A stretch of 64,000 nt of DNA, taken from CAYOSU01 sp964406735. Its GTDB lineage: Bacteria > Bacillota > Clostridia > Christensenellales > CAMQZB01. Below, in pieces: positions 25,546 to 33,417 of this stretch. The stretch is taken from contig CAYOSU010000004.1 of assembly GCA_964406735.1 (NCBI GenBank), positions 45,732 through 109,731 of the forward strand. Reading direction: 5' to 3'. Within the stretch, counting starts at the first letter, position 1. The number at the start of each line of letters is the position of its first letter. The position numbers and the translations under genes were made by a program. The notes under the pieces are model-generated. The model was not told where the DNA came from. It saw only the letters and a list, made by a program, of their open reading frames with translations, and ran no database searches.

Positions 25546-25650
25546 ATATTTCCCCAAAATACACTTTAGTAAAGTAGTGAAAAACAGTAAAACGCTTGCA
25601 ATGCGTTTCCGTTTGTGTTACAATATAGGTCGGCAAAGGGGGAAGAACAG

Positions 25651-25938
25651 ATGGTAGATAAGGTAACGGAAGCGATGAGAGAATCGCTGTACGCAACGAT
25701 AATCAAAGCAAACACCGTTGAGGAGTGCAAGATGCTGCTCGACGACCTGTGCACTAAAAACGAGATAGATCAGATGGCGCAAAGAGTATACGCCGCAAAG
25801 CTTTTGATGGAGGGCAACACCTATTCAAAGGTAATATCCGAAACGGATATTTCCTCCGCAACGCTTTCAAGAGTATCGACCTGCGTAAGGCACGGCTCCG
25901 GCGGCTACAAAAAATTTGTAGAGACGACGAGATCTTAA
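25651..25938 (+). CDS. YerC/YecD-family TrpR-like repressor
   Basis: A 95-residue Trp-repressor-superfamily protein. It has the family pattern ANTVEECKMLLDDLCTKNEI, then MAQRVYAAKLLMEGNTYSKV, and the helix-turn-helix ISSATLSRVSTCVRHGSGGYK. The ATG at 25651 follows GGGGGAAG; upstream in-frame residues are not family-like. An imperfect palindrome AAACGC..GCGTTT lies at 25590-25610, and may be its operator. Targets of this family are poorly defined. Single gene with a strong terminator. Confidence 0.88.
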   Translation: MVDKVTEAMRESLYATIIKANTVEECKMLLDDLCTKNEIDQMAQRVYAAKLLMEGNTYSKVISETDISSATLSRVSTCVRHGSGGYKKFVETTRS

Positions 25939-25967
25939 TATTTTTTAAGTTTTTAATTATTGACGAG

Positions 25968-25995
25968 ACACCGCTTATCATAAGCGGTGTTTTTG
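25968..25995 (+). terminator. Rho-independent terminator after the YerC-like gene
   Basis: Perfect 10-bp stem (25968-25977 with 25981-25990), 3-base loop, T5. Confidence 0.9.
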
Positions 25996-26112
25996 TATGC
26001 AAAAAGGCGAAAAACGAGGCGTTTTTGGGGATTTATCGGAATAACGGCGCAAAATTAGCGCAATAATAATCGTATAGTAATCTGGCGAATATCGCCTCAA
26101 AAAGGGGAATAA

Positions 26113-27072
26113 ATGAAAAATAAAAAAGTGATCGCCGCCGTGTTGTTGACGGTGCTTGTTATGAGCGTTCTTCCGTGTACTGCCTTTGCCAAAGCAGGCG
26201 AATACGTAACAGTCGGCGGCTTTGCGGTAGGCATCGAGCTTGACGTAGACGGCGTAGCGATAGTCGGTGTAAGCGACACGGCAAGCAAGGAATTTTCAGT
26301 AGGGGACGTAATAACGGGCGTAAACGGAGAAAAGGTGGAAAGCGTAGCCGAGCTTCGGCGTGCAATAAACGGCAAAAGCGGCAACTTTTCCGTAACGGTC
26401 GTCAGAAACGGCGAAACGCAAACGCTGACGGCAAAAAAGAACGCCTCGGGGAATTTGGGCATAACGGTAAGAGATCAGCTCAGGGGCGTCGGCACGGTAA
26501 CGTACGTAAGAAGCGACGGCTCGTTTGCCTCGCTGGGACACCCCGTCGGCACGACGAAGGGTAAAAGTCCGCTCAGGATAAGCGGCGGCAAAGTGTCCTC
26601 AGCCGTCGTTATCGGCGTAAATAAAGGGGAAAAAGGCAGGGCAGGAGAACTGAAAGCGGTATTCGTTGACGGCGGAAATACGAGCGGAAAGGTGCTTTCA
26701 AATACGAGCTTCGGCGTGTACGGTATATTGGACAAGACGGTCTCAAACCCCGCATATAACAAAAAAGTAATGATAGCCTCCCGTGATGAGATAAAGCTTG
26801 GCAAAGCCACCATTTTAGCGACCGTTGACGGCACGGAGACAAGGGAATACGCAGTCGAGATAGTCAGCAAGGCGAGCCAGAAATGCCCCGAGGAAAAGGG
26901 ACTCGTCATCAAGGTGGTAGACAAAGAGCTCCTCGAAAAAACGGGCGGCATCGTGCAGGGCATGAGCGGAAGTCCGATCATGCAGGACGGAAAGTTAGTC
27001 GGCGCTGTGACCCACGTTTTCCTCAACGATTCCACCCGTGGCTACGGCATCTACGCCGAATTTATGGGTTGA
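26113..27072 (+). CDS. spoIVB: SpoIVB serine peptidase (family S55)
   Basis: A 319-residue sporulation protease; in Bacillus it is made in the forespore and cuts SpoIVFA to start pro-sigma-K processing. Signal peptide or anchor at residues 1-27, PDZ domain at about 45-115 (FSVGDVITGVNGEKV), then the S55 peptidase domain with the catalytic set: His143 in SLGHPVG, Asp270 in VVDKELL and Ser285 in VQGMSGSPI. The protein is shorter than the B. subtilis one (about 425), mainly in the N-terminal region. Start has AAGGGG upstream. In most Clostridia and Bacilli it is followed directly by spo0A, as here, but the follower is truncated. Confidence 0.96.
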   Translation: MKNKKVIAAVLLTVLVMSVLPCTAFAKAGEYVTVGGFAVGIELDVDGVAIVGVSDTASKEFSVGDVITGVNGEKVESVAELRRAINGKSGNFSVTVVRNGETQTLTAKKNASGNLGITVRDQLRGVGTVTYVRSDGSFASLGHPVGTTKGKSPLRISGGKVSSAVVIGVNKGEKGRAGELKAVFVDGGNTSGKVLSNTSFGVYGILDKTVSNPAYNKKVMIASRDEIKLGKATILATVDGTETREYAVEIVSKASQKCPEEKGLVIKVVDKELLEKTGGIVQGMSGSPIMQDGKLVGAVTHVFLNDSTRGYGIYAEFMG

Positions 27073-27172
27073 TCTTGTCGAAAAGCGTCGCAAAACAGGA
27101 GATATTGTCTTGACTGCTGAAAAACCCTACTTTTTGAGGTATAATCCCGTTATCACCCAAAAGGAGCAGAAA

Positions 27173-27529
27173 ATGGAAGCAGAAATATCGAAATTTTTAT
27201 TGCAATGCGGCTTTTCGCCGAAGCACTACGGCTACAAGTACCTCAAAAGGGCTATCGCCATATATATTGAAAACGGCTTGGACGTTCGCATGCTCGGTGG
27301 AAAAATATATAGCCTGTTGAGTATAATGGAGGGCGGCAAGTCGCAAAAGACGATAGAAAAGAACATCACGTCTGCGATAGAGTGGGCGTACCTCAAAGGC
27401 GACGTAGACTTTTTGGAGAAAAACGACATGTACGGCTTCAACGAGCGAGGAAGACCTACGAACAACGAGTTCATTGCGCTTGCAGCTACGAAGATAGCCT
27501 ACAGACGCTTGCACCGTAAGGTCATATAA
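27173..27529 (+). CDS. spo0A: Receiver-less Spo0A: stand-alone Spo0A C-terminal DNA-binding domain
   Basis: 118 residues that match only the effector domain of Spo0A: KHYGYKYLKRAIAIYIENGL (HIKGY.YLREAI region), SQKTIEKNITSAIEWAYLKGD (recognition helix region, VERAIRHAIEVAWSRG in B. subtilis), and GRPTNNEFIALAATKI (KPTNSEFIAMVADKL). The usual protein has about 265 residues with an N-terminal phosphoacceptor receiver. Here AAGGAG lies just before the ATG, and only 100 bases separate it from spoIVB, so no receiver is encoded. The position directly after spoIVB is that of the true spo0A. How activity is controlled without phosphorylation is unknown. Confidence 0.88.
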   Translation: MEAEISKFLLQCGFSPKHYGYKYLKRAIAIYIENGLDVRMLGGKIYSLLSIMEGGKSQKTIEKNITSAIEWAYLKGDVDFLEKNDMYGFNERGRPTNNEFIALAATKIAYRRLHRKVI

Positions 27530-27564
27530 AAGAAAAGTAAAAGCAGCCGTAACGGCAAAGCGAG

Positions 27565-27599
27565 CGCCTTCATATAATTAGCGTATGAAGGCGTTTTTT
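27565..27599 (+). terminator. Terminator-like hairpin overlapping the spoIIM start
   Basis: CGCCTTCATA (27565-27574) pairs perfectly with TATGAAGGCG (27584-27593), loop of 9, then six T. The right arm contains the ATG of spoIIM, and the left arm and loop contain a TATAAT (27573-27578) that ends 7 bases before that ATG. Confidence 0.65.
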
Positions 27600-28142
27600 C
27601 AAAAAGTTTTTTGCGCACATATATTGCTTTATATCGCAATGCTGATAGTCTTTTGCGGCGGCATAGTGTGCGGTATAATTTTCGGCAGCGACTTAGAGGT
27701 CGAAAGCGTCGTGTCGGAGGACTACTTTCTCGTAGTCTTGGGCGAGGAAAGCGGCACGAGCATATTTTTGTCAAGGCTCGTGAATAATCTCTTTCTGTGC
27801 CTGATATTCTCACTCACATTTCTGTCGCCGTTATTTCTCATCCTGTCATTTCTTGCGCTGTTTTACCGAGGCTTCGTGCTTGGGTATGCGCTTATCGCAG
27901 TAATTGCCGAAACAGGCGGCGCAGGGGTATTGCTCTGCATATTTTTGATAATACCGACGCAAGTGCTGTTGCACTTCGTGCTTTTGTCCTTAACGCTAAG
28001 TGGCGCAAAGAAAGCCTCTTGCTTTGAGCTTAGAGAATACGTACCCACATTGCTTTGCTTTTATGCGGCAACTCTTTTGGTGGCGGCGATAGAGCTTGCC
28101 GAGATATACGTTGTGATCCGTCCGCTCACCCTCGTTCTTTGA
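27585..28142 (+). CDS. spoIIM: SpoIIM-like stage II sporulation membrane protein
   Basis: A 185-residue integral membrane protein with about five membrane segments (residues about 10-33, 63-90, 93-115, 118-142, 150-175), typical of SpoIIM/DUF95, a subunit of the SpoIIDMP machine that drives engulfment by peptidoglycan degradation. The N-terminal helix with GGIVCGIIFGS and the central FYRGFVLGYALIAV segment fit the family. Genomic position between spo0A and a D,D-carboxypeptidase supports it. There is no Shine-Dalgarno; a TATAAT stands 7 bases upstream, so a leaderless message is possible. A start further in would cut the first helix. Confidence 0.72.
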   Translation: MKAFFQKVFCAHILLYIAMLIVFCGGIVCGIIFGSDLEVESVVSEDYFLVVLGEESGTSIFLSRLVNNLFLCLIFSLTFLSPLFLILSFLALFYRGFVLGYALIAVIAETGGAGVLLCIFLIIPTQVLLHFVLLSLTLSGAKKASCFELREYVPTLLCFYAATLLVAAIELAEIYVVIRPLTLVL

Positions 28143-28189
28143 ATAAATAGCGGTAGCTTTTTTCATACTACTATAAAAGGAGAGGGTGT

Positions 28190-29314
28190 ATGAAAAAGAT
28201 ATTGACTGTTGTTTTGGCTATACTTCTTTGCGTTTTCCCCTTTTTGGGGATAAGACAAGCCTTTGCCGAGGAATTTATCGGCGATTACAAGGCGCTTTGC
28301 CTTATGGATGCAAACAGCGGCGAGGTGGCGTACGAAAAGGATGCGAATAAAAAACTTCCCGTTGCCAGTATGACCAAAATTATGACCTTATGCGTCATAT
28401 TCGACGAAATTGAAAGCGGAAAGCTGTCGTTTGACGATAAAGTCGTCGCTTCCGATAATGCTCAAGGAATGGGCGGTTCACAGGTCTTCATAGAAAGCGG
28501 CGGCGAATACGAGGTAGAGGAGCTTATCAAAGCCATAGCGATAGCCTCTGCAAACGACGCTTGCGTAGCGATGGCGGAGCATATCGCGGGTAGCGAAAGG
28601 GGCTTCGTTGCGATGATGAACGAGAAAGCGAAAGCGCTTTCGATGACGGATACCAACTTTGTCAACTGTACGGGACTTCCGTGCGTAAACGGCTACTCGA
28701 CGGCAAGGGATATGTGCCTTTGCATGCGAGAGCTGCTGAAGACGGATAAGTACTACGAATACGCAGGCGTATGGATGGCTGACTTCGTTCATCCCGAGGG
28801 TAGGATAACCTCGATCTCCAACACGAACAAGCTCCTTCGACGTAGCATTGGCGTAGACGCAGGAAAGACGGGCTACACGGCTGAAGCGAAGCACTGCATC
28901 ACTGCGACGGCAAAACGAGGCGATACGAGATTGATTGCGTGCGTAATAGGCGCAAACAGCTCAAAGGATCGTTTTAATTTGGCGGAAAAGCTGTTAAGCT
29001 TCGGCTTTGGCGAGTTCGAGAGCGTTCCGCTTATCCAAAAGGGCGTTGCGGTAGAAAAACTTGCCGAGATAAAACGAGGCAAAGAGAGCTTTTGCAAGGG
29101 CGTTGCAACGGATAGCTACTATGCCTTCACAAAAAAGCGTGTAACGCCGAGCGAGCAGGTCGAGATAACGTATTTCAAGACGACTGCCCCGATAAAGCAA
29201 GGCGAGGAGATAGGATGCGCAACGGTATATAAAGATGGCGTCGAGATAAAAAAGATACCCTTAGTTGCGGAAAAGAGCGTAGACCGCAAGGGTTTGTTTG
29301 ACATCTTCGGTTAA
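28190..29314 (+). CDS. D-alanyl-D-alanine carboxypeptidase (DacF-type, S11)
   Basis: A 374-residue low-molecular-weight penicillin-binding protein that trims the terminal D-Ala of peptidoglycan stem peptides. Signal peptide (residues about 1-26, cut after AFA), then the three active-site motifs: SMTKIM (SxxK), SAND (SxN) and KTGYT (KTG). A C-terminal PBP5-type beta domain follows (about residues 285-370). It lacks the usual membrane-anchoring amphipathic tail. AAGGAG lies before the ATG. The order spoIVB, spo0A, spoIIM, dacF suggests a role in forespore wall or cortex formation. Confidence 0.94.
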   Translation: MKKILTVVLAILLCVFPFLGIRQAFAEEFIGDYKALCLMDANSGEVAYEKDANKKLPVASMTKIMTLCVIFDEIESGKLSFDDKVVASDNAQGMGGSQVFIESGGEYEVEELIKAIAIASANDACVAMAEHIAGSERGFVAMMNEKAKALSMTDTNFVNCTGLPCVNGYSTARDMCLCMRELLKTDKYYEYAGVWMADFVHPEGRITSISNTNKLLRRSIGVDAGKTGYTAEAKHCITATAKRGDTRLIACVIGANSSKDRFNLAEKLLSFGFGEFESVPLIQKGVAVEKLAEIKRGKESFCKGVATDSYYAFTKKRVTPSEQVEITYFKTTAPIKQGEEIGCATVYKDGVEIKKIPLVAEKSVDRKGLFDIFG

Positions 29315-29324
29315 CTTAGTATAT

Positions 29325-29370
29325 AGTACCTTTTTACTGCTTTTTGCGGTAAAAAGGTACTGTTTTTTTT
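29325..29370 (+). terminator. Strong terminator closing the sporulation cluster
   Basis: Stem of about 16 bp: AGTACCTTTTTAC (29325-29337) with GTAAAAAGGTACT (29349-29361), extended inward by TGC/GCG; T8 follows. Confidence 0.9.
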
Positions 29371-29398
29371 CATACTGTTCAAAACGGGGAAGGCGTGT

Positions 29399-29414
29399 TA
29401 TCATAGCTATGATA
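29399..29414. promoter_or_regulatory. Perfect 16-bp palindrome upstream of the NitT/TauT-type importer
   Basis: TATCATAGCTATGATA is identical on both strands and lies 28 bases before the TTG start of the permease gene, at or near the expected promoter. Candidate operator (inference). Confidence 0.5.
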
Positions 29415-29441
29415 TAAAAAACTGTCAAGAGGGGTAAAATC

Positions 29442-30230
29442 TTGGAAAAGCAGAAAGGTAACGATTTTTTTGAAAGACACGGACATCTCGTTTGGTCGTT
29501 GATGTCATTGGCACTCGCCATACTCGTGTGGTGGCTCATATCGCTCACGAAGGCTGGCGGCGTAGTATTCTCATCTCCGGGCGCTGTATTAAAGCGCGGA
29601 ATAGAGTACATAAAAGACGGCACGCTTTGGGGACATACGAGCCTTAGCTTGTTCAGAGTTGTTTGCGGCTTCTTGATCGGCTTCATCACGTCCATCCCCG
29701 TAGCATTCTTGATGGGTTGGTACAAGCCCGTAAGACTTTTGTTCGAGCCTTGGATAAAGTTCTTGAAGTGCATCCCGCCGATCTCTTACATTCCGCTCGT
29801 AGTTGTTGCGGCAGGTATCGGCGAAAAGGCAAAGATAATAGTCATCTTCATCGCATGCTTCTTAACGTCGGTAGTAACCATCTACCAAGGCGTATTGAAC
29901 GTTGACGAAACGCTCATCAAGGCGGCAAAGGTGCTCGGTGCAAAGGATATAGATATGTTCCTGACCGTCGTAGTTCCTGCGTCTACGCCCTTCATCGTAA
30001 CGGCAATGAAGCTCGGACTTTCTTCCGCTTTGACGACGCTTATCGCATCTGAGATGGTCGGCGCAGTCATGGGACTTGGAACGATGATACAGACGGCGAG
30101 CCAATACTTCATGATGGACGTCGTACTTCTCGGTATCGTAATAATCGGCGCGCTCGGAATAATACTTCAGGTTTTGGTAGAGTTCCTCGAGAAGAAGCTC
30201 ACCGGCTGGCAGGAAAAGAGAGAGGTGTGA
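29442..30230 (+). CDS. ABC importer permease, NitT/TauT (SsuC-like) family
   Basis: A 262-residue permease with about six membrane segments and the cytoplasmic EAA loop seen as IKAAKVLGAKDIDMFLTVVVP. The segment FLKCIPPISYIPLVVVAAGIGEKAK is characteristic of the SsuC/TauC/NrtB group (importers of sulfonates, nitrate, thiamine precursors, bicarbonate). Start is TTG at 29442: AAGAGGGG precedes it and no ATG exists before the first membrane helix. Followed three bases later by its ATPase and then by the binding protein. Confidence 0.93.
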   Translation: MEKQKGNDFFERHGHLVWSLMSLALAILVWWLISLTKAGGVVFSSPGAVLKRGIEYIKDGTLWGHTSLSLFRVVCGFLIGFITSIPVAFLMGWYKPVRLLFEPWIKFLKCIPPISYIPLVVVAAGIGEKAKIIVIFIACFLTSVVTIYQGVLNVDETLIKAAKVLGAKDIDMFLTVVVPASTPFIVTAMKLGLSSALTTLIASEMVGAVMGLGTMIQTASQYFMMDVVLLGIVIIGALGIILQVLVEFLEKKLTGWQEKREV

Positions 30231-30233
30231 TCC

Positions 30234-31184
30234 ATGGAAAATCGTAAAGTAAAGGTTAAGATAGATAACGTATACAAAGAGTACGAGGGCAGAAACGGCA
30301 AGACGATAGCTCTTAACGGAATGAACCTCGACATCTATGAGAACGAGTTTATTTGTATAGTAGGACCTTCCGGTTGCGGTAAGTCCACCATCCTCAACAT
30401 CATCGCAGGACTTTTGAAGCCCACCAGCGGAAAAGTAGTCTGCAACGGACAGATAGTTGACGGAACGGGCGCAGAGAGAGGCGTAGTTTTCCAGCAGTAC
30501 GCATTGTTCCCGTGGCTCACGGTAAGAAAGAACATCGAGTACGGCTTGAAATTTGCCGAGCTTCCCGATGAGACCAAGCCCAACTACACCGTTGAGGAAT
30601 GGAGAAACAACACTGAAAAGGACCTCAGAAAACGCCTTAAAAAGCAAGGCTACAAGGGCGACGAGCTCGAACAGCTCATCACCGAGTATTATACGAACAA
30701 TCAGCCTCCCAAGCCGACGAGAAAGTACACGGCAGAGGAAAAGGCAGCGATCGTTGACAGATATCTCAAAATGGTACAGCTCGACCAGTTCGCAGACTCC
30801 TATCCGAAGGAGCTTTCGGGCGGTATGAAACAGCGTGTTGCGCTTGCAAGAGCGTACGCAGTCAACCCCGAGATACTTCTTCTCGACGAGCCGTTCGGAG
30901 CATTGGATGCTCAGACGAGAACTCAGCTCCAGTCCGACCTTATCGAGATGTGGGAGAAAGAGAAAAAGACCTGCTTGTTTATCACGCACGACATCGAGGA
31001 AGCGATCATCTTGGGCTCTCGTGTAGTCATCATGAGCGCAAGACCGGGACGTATCAAAGAGATCATCGATGTCAACATTCCTCACCCGAGGAACCAGAAA
31101 ACGAAAATATCCGAAGAATTCTTGAAGCTCAAATCGTATATTTGGGAAAGAGTTTACGAAGAATATCTCTCGGATAGAAAATAA
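30234..31184 (+). CDS. ABC importer ATPase, NitT/TauT family, with helical-domain insertion
   Basis: A 316-residue ABC ATPase, about 60 residues longer than the SsuB/TauB norm. Walker A GPSGCGKST (about 44-52), Q-loop VVFQQYALFPWLTV, signature LSGGMKQRVALARA, Walker B ILLLDEPFGALD, H-loop LFITHDIEEA. The extra about 58 residues (108-168) are polar and helix-like (NNTEKDLRKRLKKQG, KGDELEQLITEYY, KPTRKYTAEEKAA) and sit between the Q-loop and the signature, in the helical subdomain that faces the permease. AGAGAGGTG lies just upstream. Second gene of the importer operon. Confidence 0.94.
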   Translation: MENRKVKVKIDNVYKEYEGRNGKTIALNGMNLDIYENEFICIVGPSGCGKSTILNIIAGLLKPTSGKVVCNGQIVDGTGAERGVVFQQYALFPWLTVRKNIEYGLKFAELPDETKPNYTVEEWRNNTEKDLRKRLKKQGYKGDELEQLITEYYTNNQPPKPTRKYTAEEKAAIVDRYLKMVQLDQFADSYPKELSGGMKQRVALARAYAVNPEILLLDEPFGALDAQTRTQLQSDLIEMWEKEKKTCLFITHDIEEAIILGSRVVIMSARPGRIKEIIDVNIPHPRNQKTKISEEFLKLKSYIWERVYEEYLSDRK

Positions 31185-31221
31185 AGAACCTAAAAGTATA
31201 AAAATCATTGGAGGAAAAATG

Positions 31222-32241
31222 ATGAAAAAAGTATTATGTTTATTGCTTGCTTTAGTATTGACGCTTACGGTTTTCGCAGGCTGCACGAAGACGCCTTCTA
31301 ACGATCCCGAAAAGCTCACAAAGCTCAACGTTGCATATCACACCAACCTCGGTGGCGCAGCAATCGTATGCATCGGTAACGAACAGGGAATCTGGGAAAA
31401 GTATGGATTCGAGCTTAACCTCGTAGGCTTCACGTCCGGACCTGTTGAGATCGCAGCAATGCTTTCCGGCGAGCTCGATTACGGCTTCATCGGCCACGGC
31501 GCTCACACGCTTGCTATCGACGGTAAGGTAGACGTACTCGCTTACGAAAAGATGGGCGACGACGAAGAGATCATCACCAGCACCGATACAGGCATCAAGA
31601 CGCTTGCTGACCTTAAGGGCAAAAAGATCGGTACGACGCTCGGAACTTCCGGCGAGACCGTTTTGAGAGCAGCTCTCAAAGAGGCTGGACTTACCGATAA
31701 GGACGTTTCCATCGTCAACATGGACATGGGCGCTTGCGTAGTAGCTATGGTATCCGGTCAGATCGACGCAGTTTGCGTTTTCGCTCAGTACAAGAACTCC
31801 GTAAAGGACCAGCTCGGTTCTAAGGCAGTTTCCTTGGCAACGACTTCTTCGTTCGCTGAACTCGTATCTCCTTCTTCCTGGATCGCAACTCCTGAATACA
31901 TCACGAGAAATCACGAGCAGTCCGTAAGATTCTGCGCAGCTATCATCGAGTGCATCGATTACTTCGCAGGTCACAGAGACGAGACCGCTAAGTATGTTGC
32001 AGACTTCTTGAAGCTCGACTACGAAGCAGTTCGTGAGTCCGCTCAGTCCATCACGCTTTTGACGATCGACGAGTACGAGGCTGCATTGAACAGCGGCAAG
32101 ATCAACACGATCTACAAGCTCCAGCAGGAAAACTTCCTTGAGCAGGGTAAGATCTCCGGACCTGCCGAGACCGACACATACGTTCGTTTCGACATCATGA
32201 AGGAAGCTATCGAGTTGATCAAGGCTAACAAAGCTAACTAA
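31222..32241 (+). CDS. NitT/TauT-type substrate-binding lipoprotein
   Basis: A 339-residue lipoprotein: signal peptide, lipobox VFAGC with Cys at about residue 21, then the periplasmic-binding fold of the SsuA/TauA/NMT1-like family (AYHTNLGGAAIVCIGNEQG, GPVEIAAMLSGELDYGFIGHG, LKGKKIGTTLGTSGETVLRAA, each shown in part). The ligand cannot be told from sequence; the family covers sulfonates, nitrate, pyrimidine-like thiamine precursors and more. The ATG at 31222 is 7 bases from GGAGG; the ATG one codon earlier is an alternative. Strong codon bias suggests high expression. Last gene of the importer. Confidence 0.92.
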   Translation: MKKVLCLLLALVLTLTVFAGCTKTPSNDPEKLTKLNVAYHTNLGGAAIVCIGNEQGIWEKYGFELNLVGFTSGPVEIAAMLSGELDYGFIGHGAHTLAIDGKVDVLAYEKMGDDEEIITSTDTGIKTLADLKGKKIGTTLGTSGETVLRAALKEAGLTDKDVSIVNMDMGACVVAMVSGQIDAVCVFAQYKNSVKDQLGSKAVSLATTSSFAELVSPSSWIATPEYITRNHEQSVRFCAAIIECIDYFAGHRDETAKYVADFLKLDYEAVRESAQSITLLTIDEYEAALNSGKINTIYKLQQENFLEQGKISGPAETDTYVRFDIMKEAIELIKANKAN

Positions 32242-32259
32242 TTAAGAAGACTAAGCTTA

Positions 32260-32291
32260 AGAAGTGGTCGCGACAGCGATCACTTCTTTTT
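32260..32291 (+). terminator. Terminator after the NitT/TauT-type importer
   Basis: Twelve-bp stem AGAAGTGGTCGC/GCGATCACTTCT (32260-32271, 32276-32287) with one G-U, 4-base loop, then T-rich sequence. Confidence 0.85.
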
Positions 32292-32303
32292 AAGTTTTAT
32301 GGG

Positions 32304-32332
32304 TTGAAAGAAGCAAGAAAATATGTTATGAT
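32304..32332 (+). promoter_or_regulatory. Promoter of the NagB-like gene
   Basis: TTGAAA at 32304-32309, 17-base spacer, TATGAT at 32327-32332. Confidence 0.65.
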
Positions 32333-32367
32333 ATTTTCAGCATTCAACTGAAATTTTGGAGGAAATT

Positions 32368-33171
32368 ATGGACTGCATATATTACTCAAAGGAAGAAATG
32401 ATCAAAAATGCGAGGATGCCCGTAATAATTCTCGACACCGATAAGGACGTTTTCACGAAATGCGCCGACGATATGTACGATTGCATAAAGGAGAACAACG
32501 AAAAAGGCGAGAAGTCCGTCATCGTCGTCCCGATCGGACCTATCGGACAGTACGAGATATTCGCACAAAAGGTAAACGAAACGGATCTTGATATGACGAA
32601 CACCTATTTCCTTTTGATGGACGCATATATCGAGGACGGAAAGGACCTTCCCTACGAGCATAGACTGAGTTTGAGAAGAAAAATAGACGTTTTATTGTTC
32701 GATAAACTGAATAAGCCATTCGATAAGTCTCACATCATCGCAATGAAAGCTGACGACGTAGACTATATGGATAGAGAGATCGAACGCTTAGGCAAAATAG
32801 ACCTTTGCGTTGCAGGCATAGGCATCAACGGTCATATAGGGATGAACGAGCCGCTCGAGCTTTCCGCAGAGGAGTACTTGGCGCAGGCTGTTTCGAGGAT
32901 ATTGCCGCTGACTATTCAGACGAGAATGATAAGCTCTATCGGAAATTTCAAAGGTGCGCTTTCTGAAGTCCCCGAAAACGGCATCACTATCGGCTTAAAA
33001 GAGATGATGACGGCGAAGAAGATGAGGGCGTACTGCTTCAGAGATTGGCACAATTCGTGCATCAAGAGGGCTGTATGCGCAAAGCCGGACGGTACGTTCC
33101 CCGCAACGCTGTTGCAGCTTCACGACGACGTAGTGTTATACGCTCACGAGGAGATCGTCAAAACCATATAA
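32368..33171 (+). CDS. NagB-like glucosamine-6-phosphate deaminase/isomerase family protein, diverged active site
   Basis: A 267-residue protein of the NagB/RpiA/6-phosphogluconolactonase fold. It has VPIGPIGQYEIF (phosphate-binding loop region), YFLLMDAYIEDGKDLPYEHRLSL (shown in part: LLMDAY holds the Asp equivalent to Asp72 of E. coli NagB), and GIGINGHIGMNEP. The last corresponds to GxGxDGHIAFNEP. His and Glu of the ring-opening set are kept, but the Asp (Asp141) is Asn. So true deaminase activity is doubtful; a related aldose-ketose isomerisation is possible. The start at 32368 has GGAGG upstream. Single gene. Confidence 0.78.
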   Translation: MDCIYYSKEEMIKNARMPVIILDTDKDVFTKCADDMYDCIKENNEKGEKSVIVVPIGPIGQYEIFAQKVNETDLDMTNTYFLLMDAYIEDGKDLPYEHRLSLRRKIDVLLFDKLNKPFDKSHIIAMKADDVDYMDREIERLGKIDLCVAGIGINGHIGMNEPLELSAEEYLAQAVSRILPLTIQTRMISSIGNFKGALSEVPENGITIGLKEMMTAKKMRAYCFRDWHNSCIKRAVCAKPDGTFPATLLQLHDDVVLYAHEEIVKTI

Positions 33172-33183
33172 AAACGCTTTTTC

Positions 33184-33203
33184 GACCTCCCTTTCGGGAG
33201 GTC
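33184..33203 (+). terminator. Stem-loop after the NagB-like gene, possible terminator
   Basis: Perfect 8-bp GC-rich stem GACCTCCC/GGGAGGTC with a 4-base loop; the T-run (CTTTTTG) starts only 7 bases further on. Confidence 0.5.
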
Positions 33204-33417
33204 ATTGCGCTTTTTGCGAAAAACGCAGACAAAACGCAACCGTTTTTTTTGGAACCTGTCGGTTGGTATGATTCTCACAGTCTGCTATATTGACGTACGT
33301 CGCAAAAATACCATTGCAAGCATTTTTGCTTGTGTGAAAAACGATTTTCTTAAACCGTGTACAAAAAAGCTTTTTTATATGATACAATAAAAACAAGAAA
33401 GTGATGAGGAAAGAAAA

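Noticed and set aside
27110..27145. Promoter TTGACT ... TATAAT before the spo0A-like gene
   Set aside because: The spacer is 24 bases, too long for sigma-A. An ACAGGAGAT at 27095 could be a sigma-H -35, but no convincing partner was found.
27038..27172. N-terminal extension of the Spo0A-like protein
   Set aside because: The extra 45 residues overlap the end of spoIVB, do not resemble a receiver, and the ATG at 27173 has its own ribosome-binding site.
29862..31328. 488-residue minus-strand frame opposite the NitT/TauT-type importer
   Set aside because: Lies opposite well-identified permease and ATPase genes and has an unnatural Arg/Leu/Ser-rich composition.
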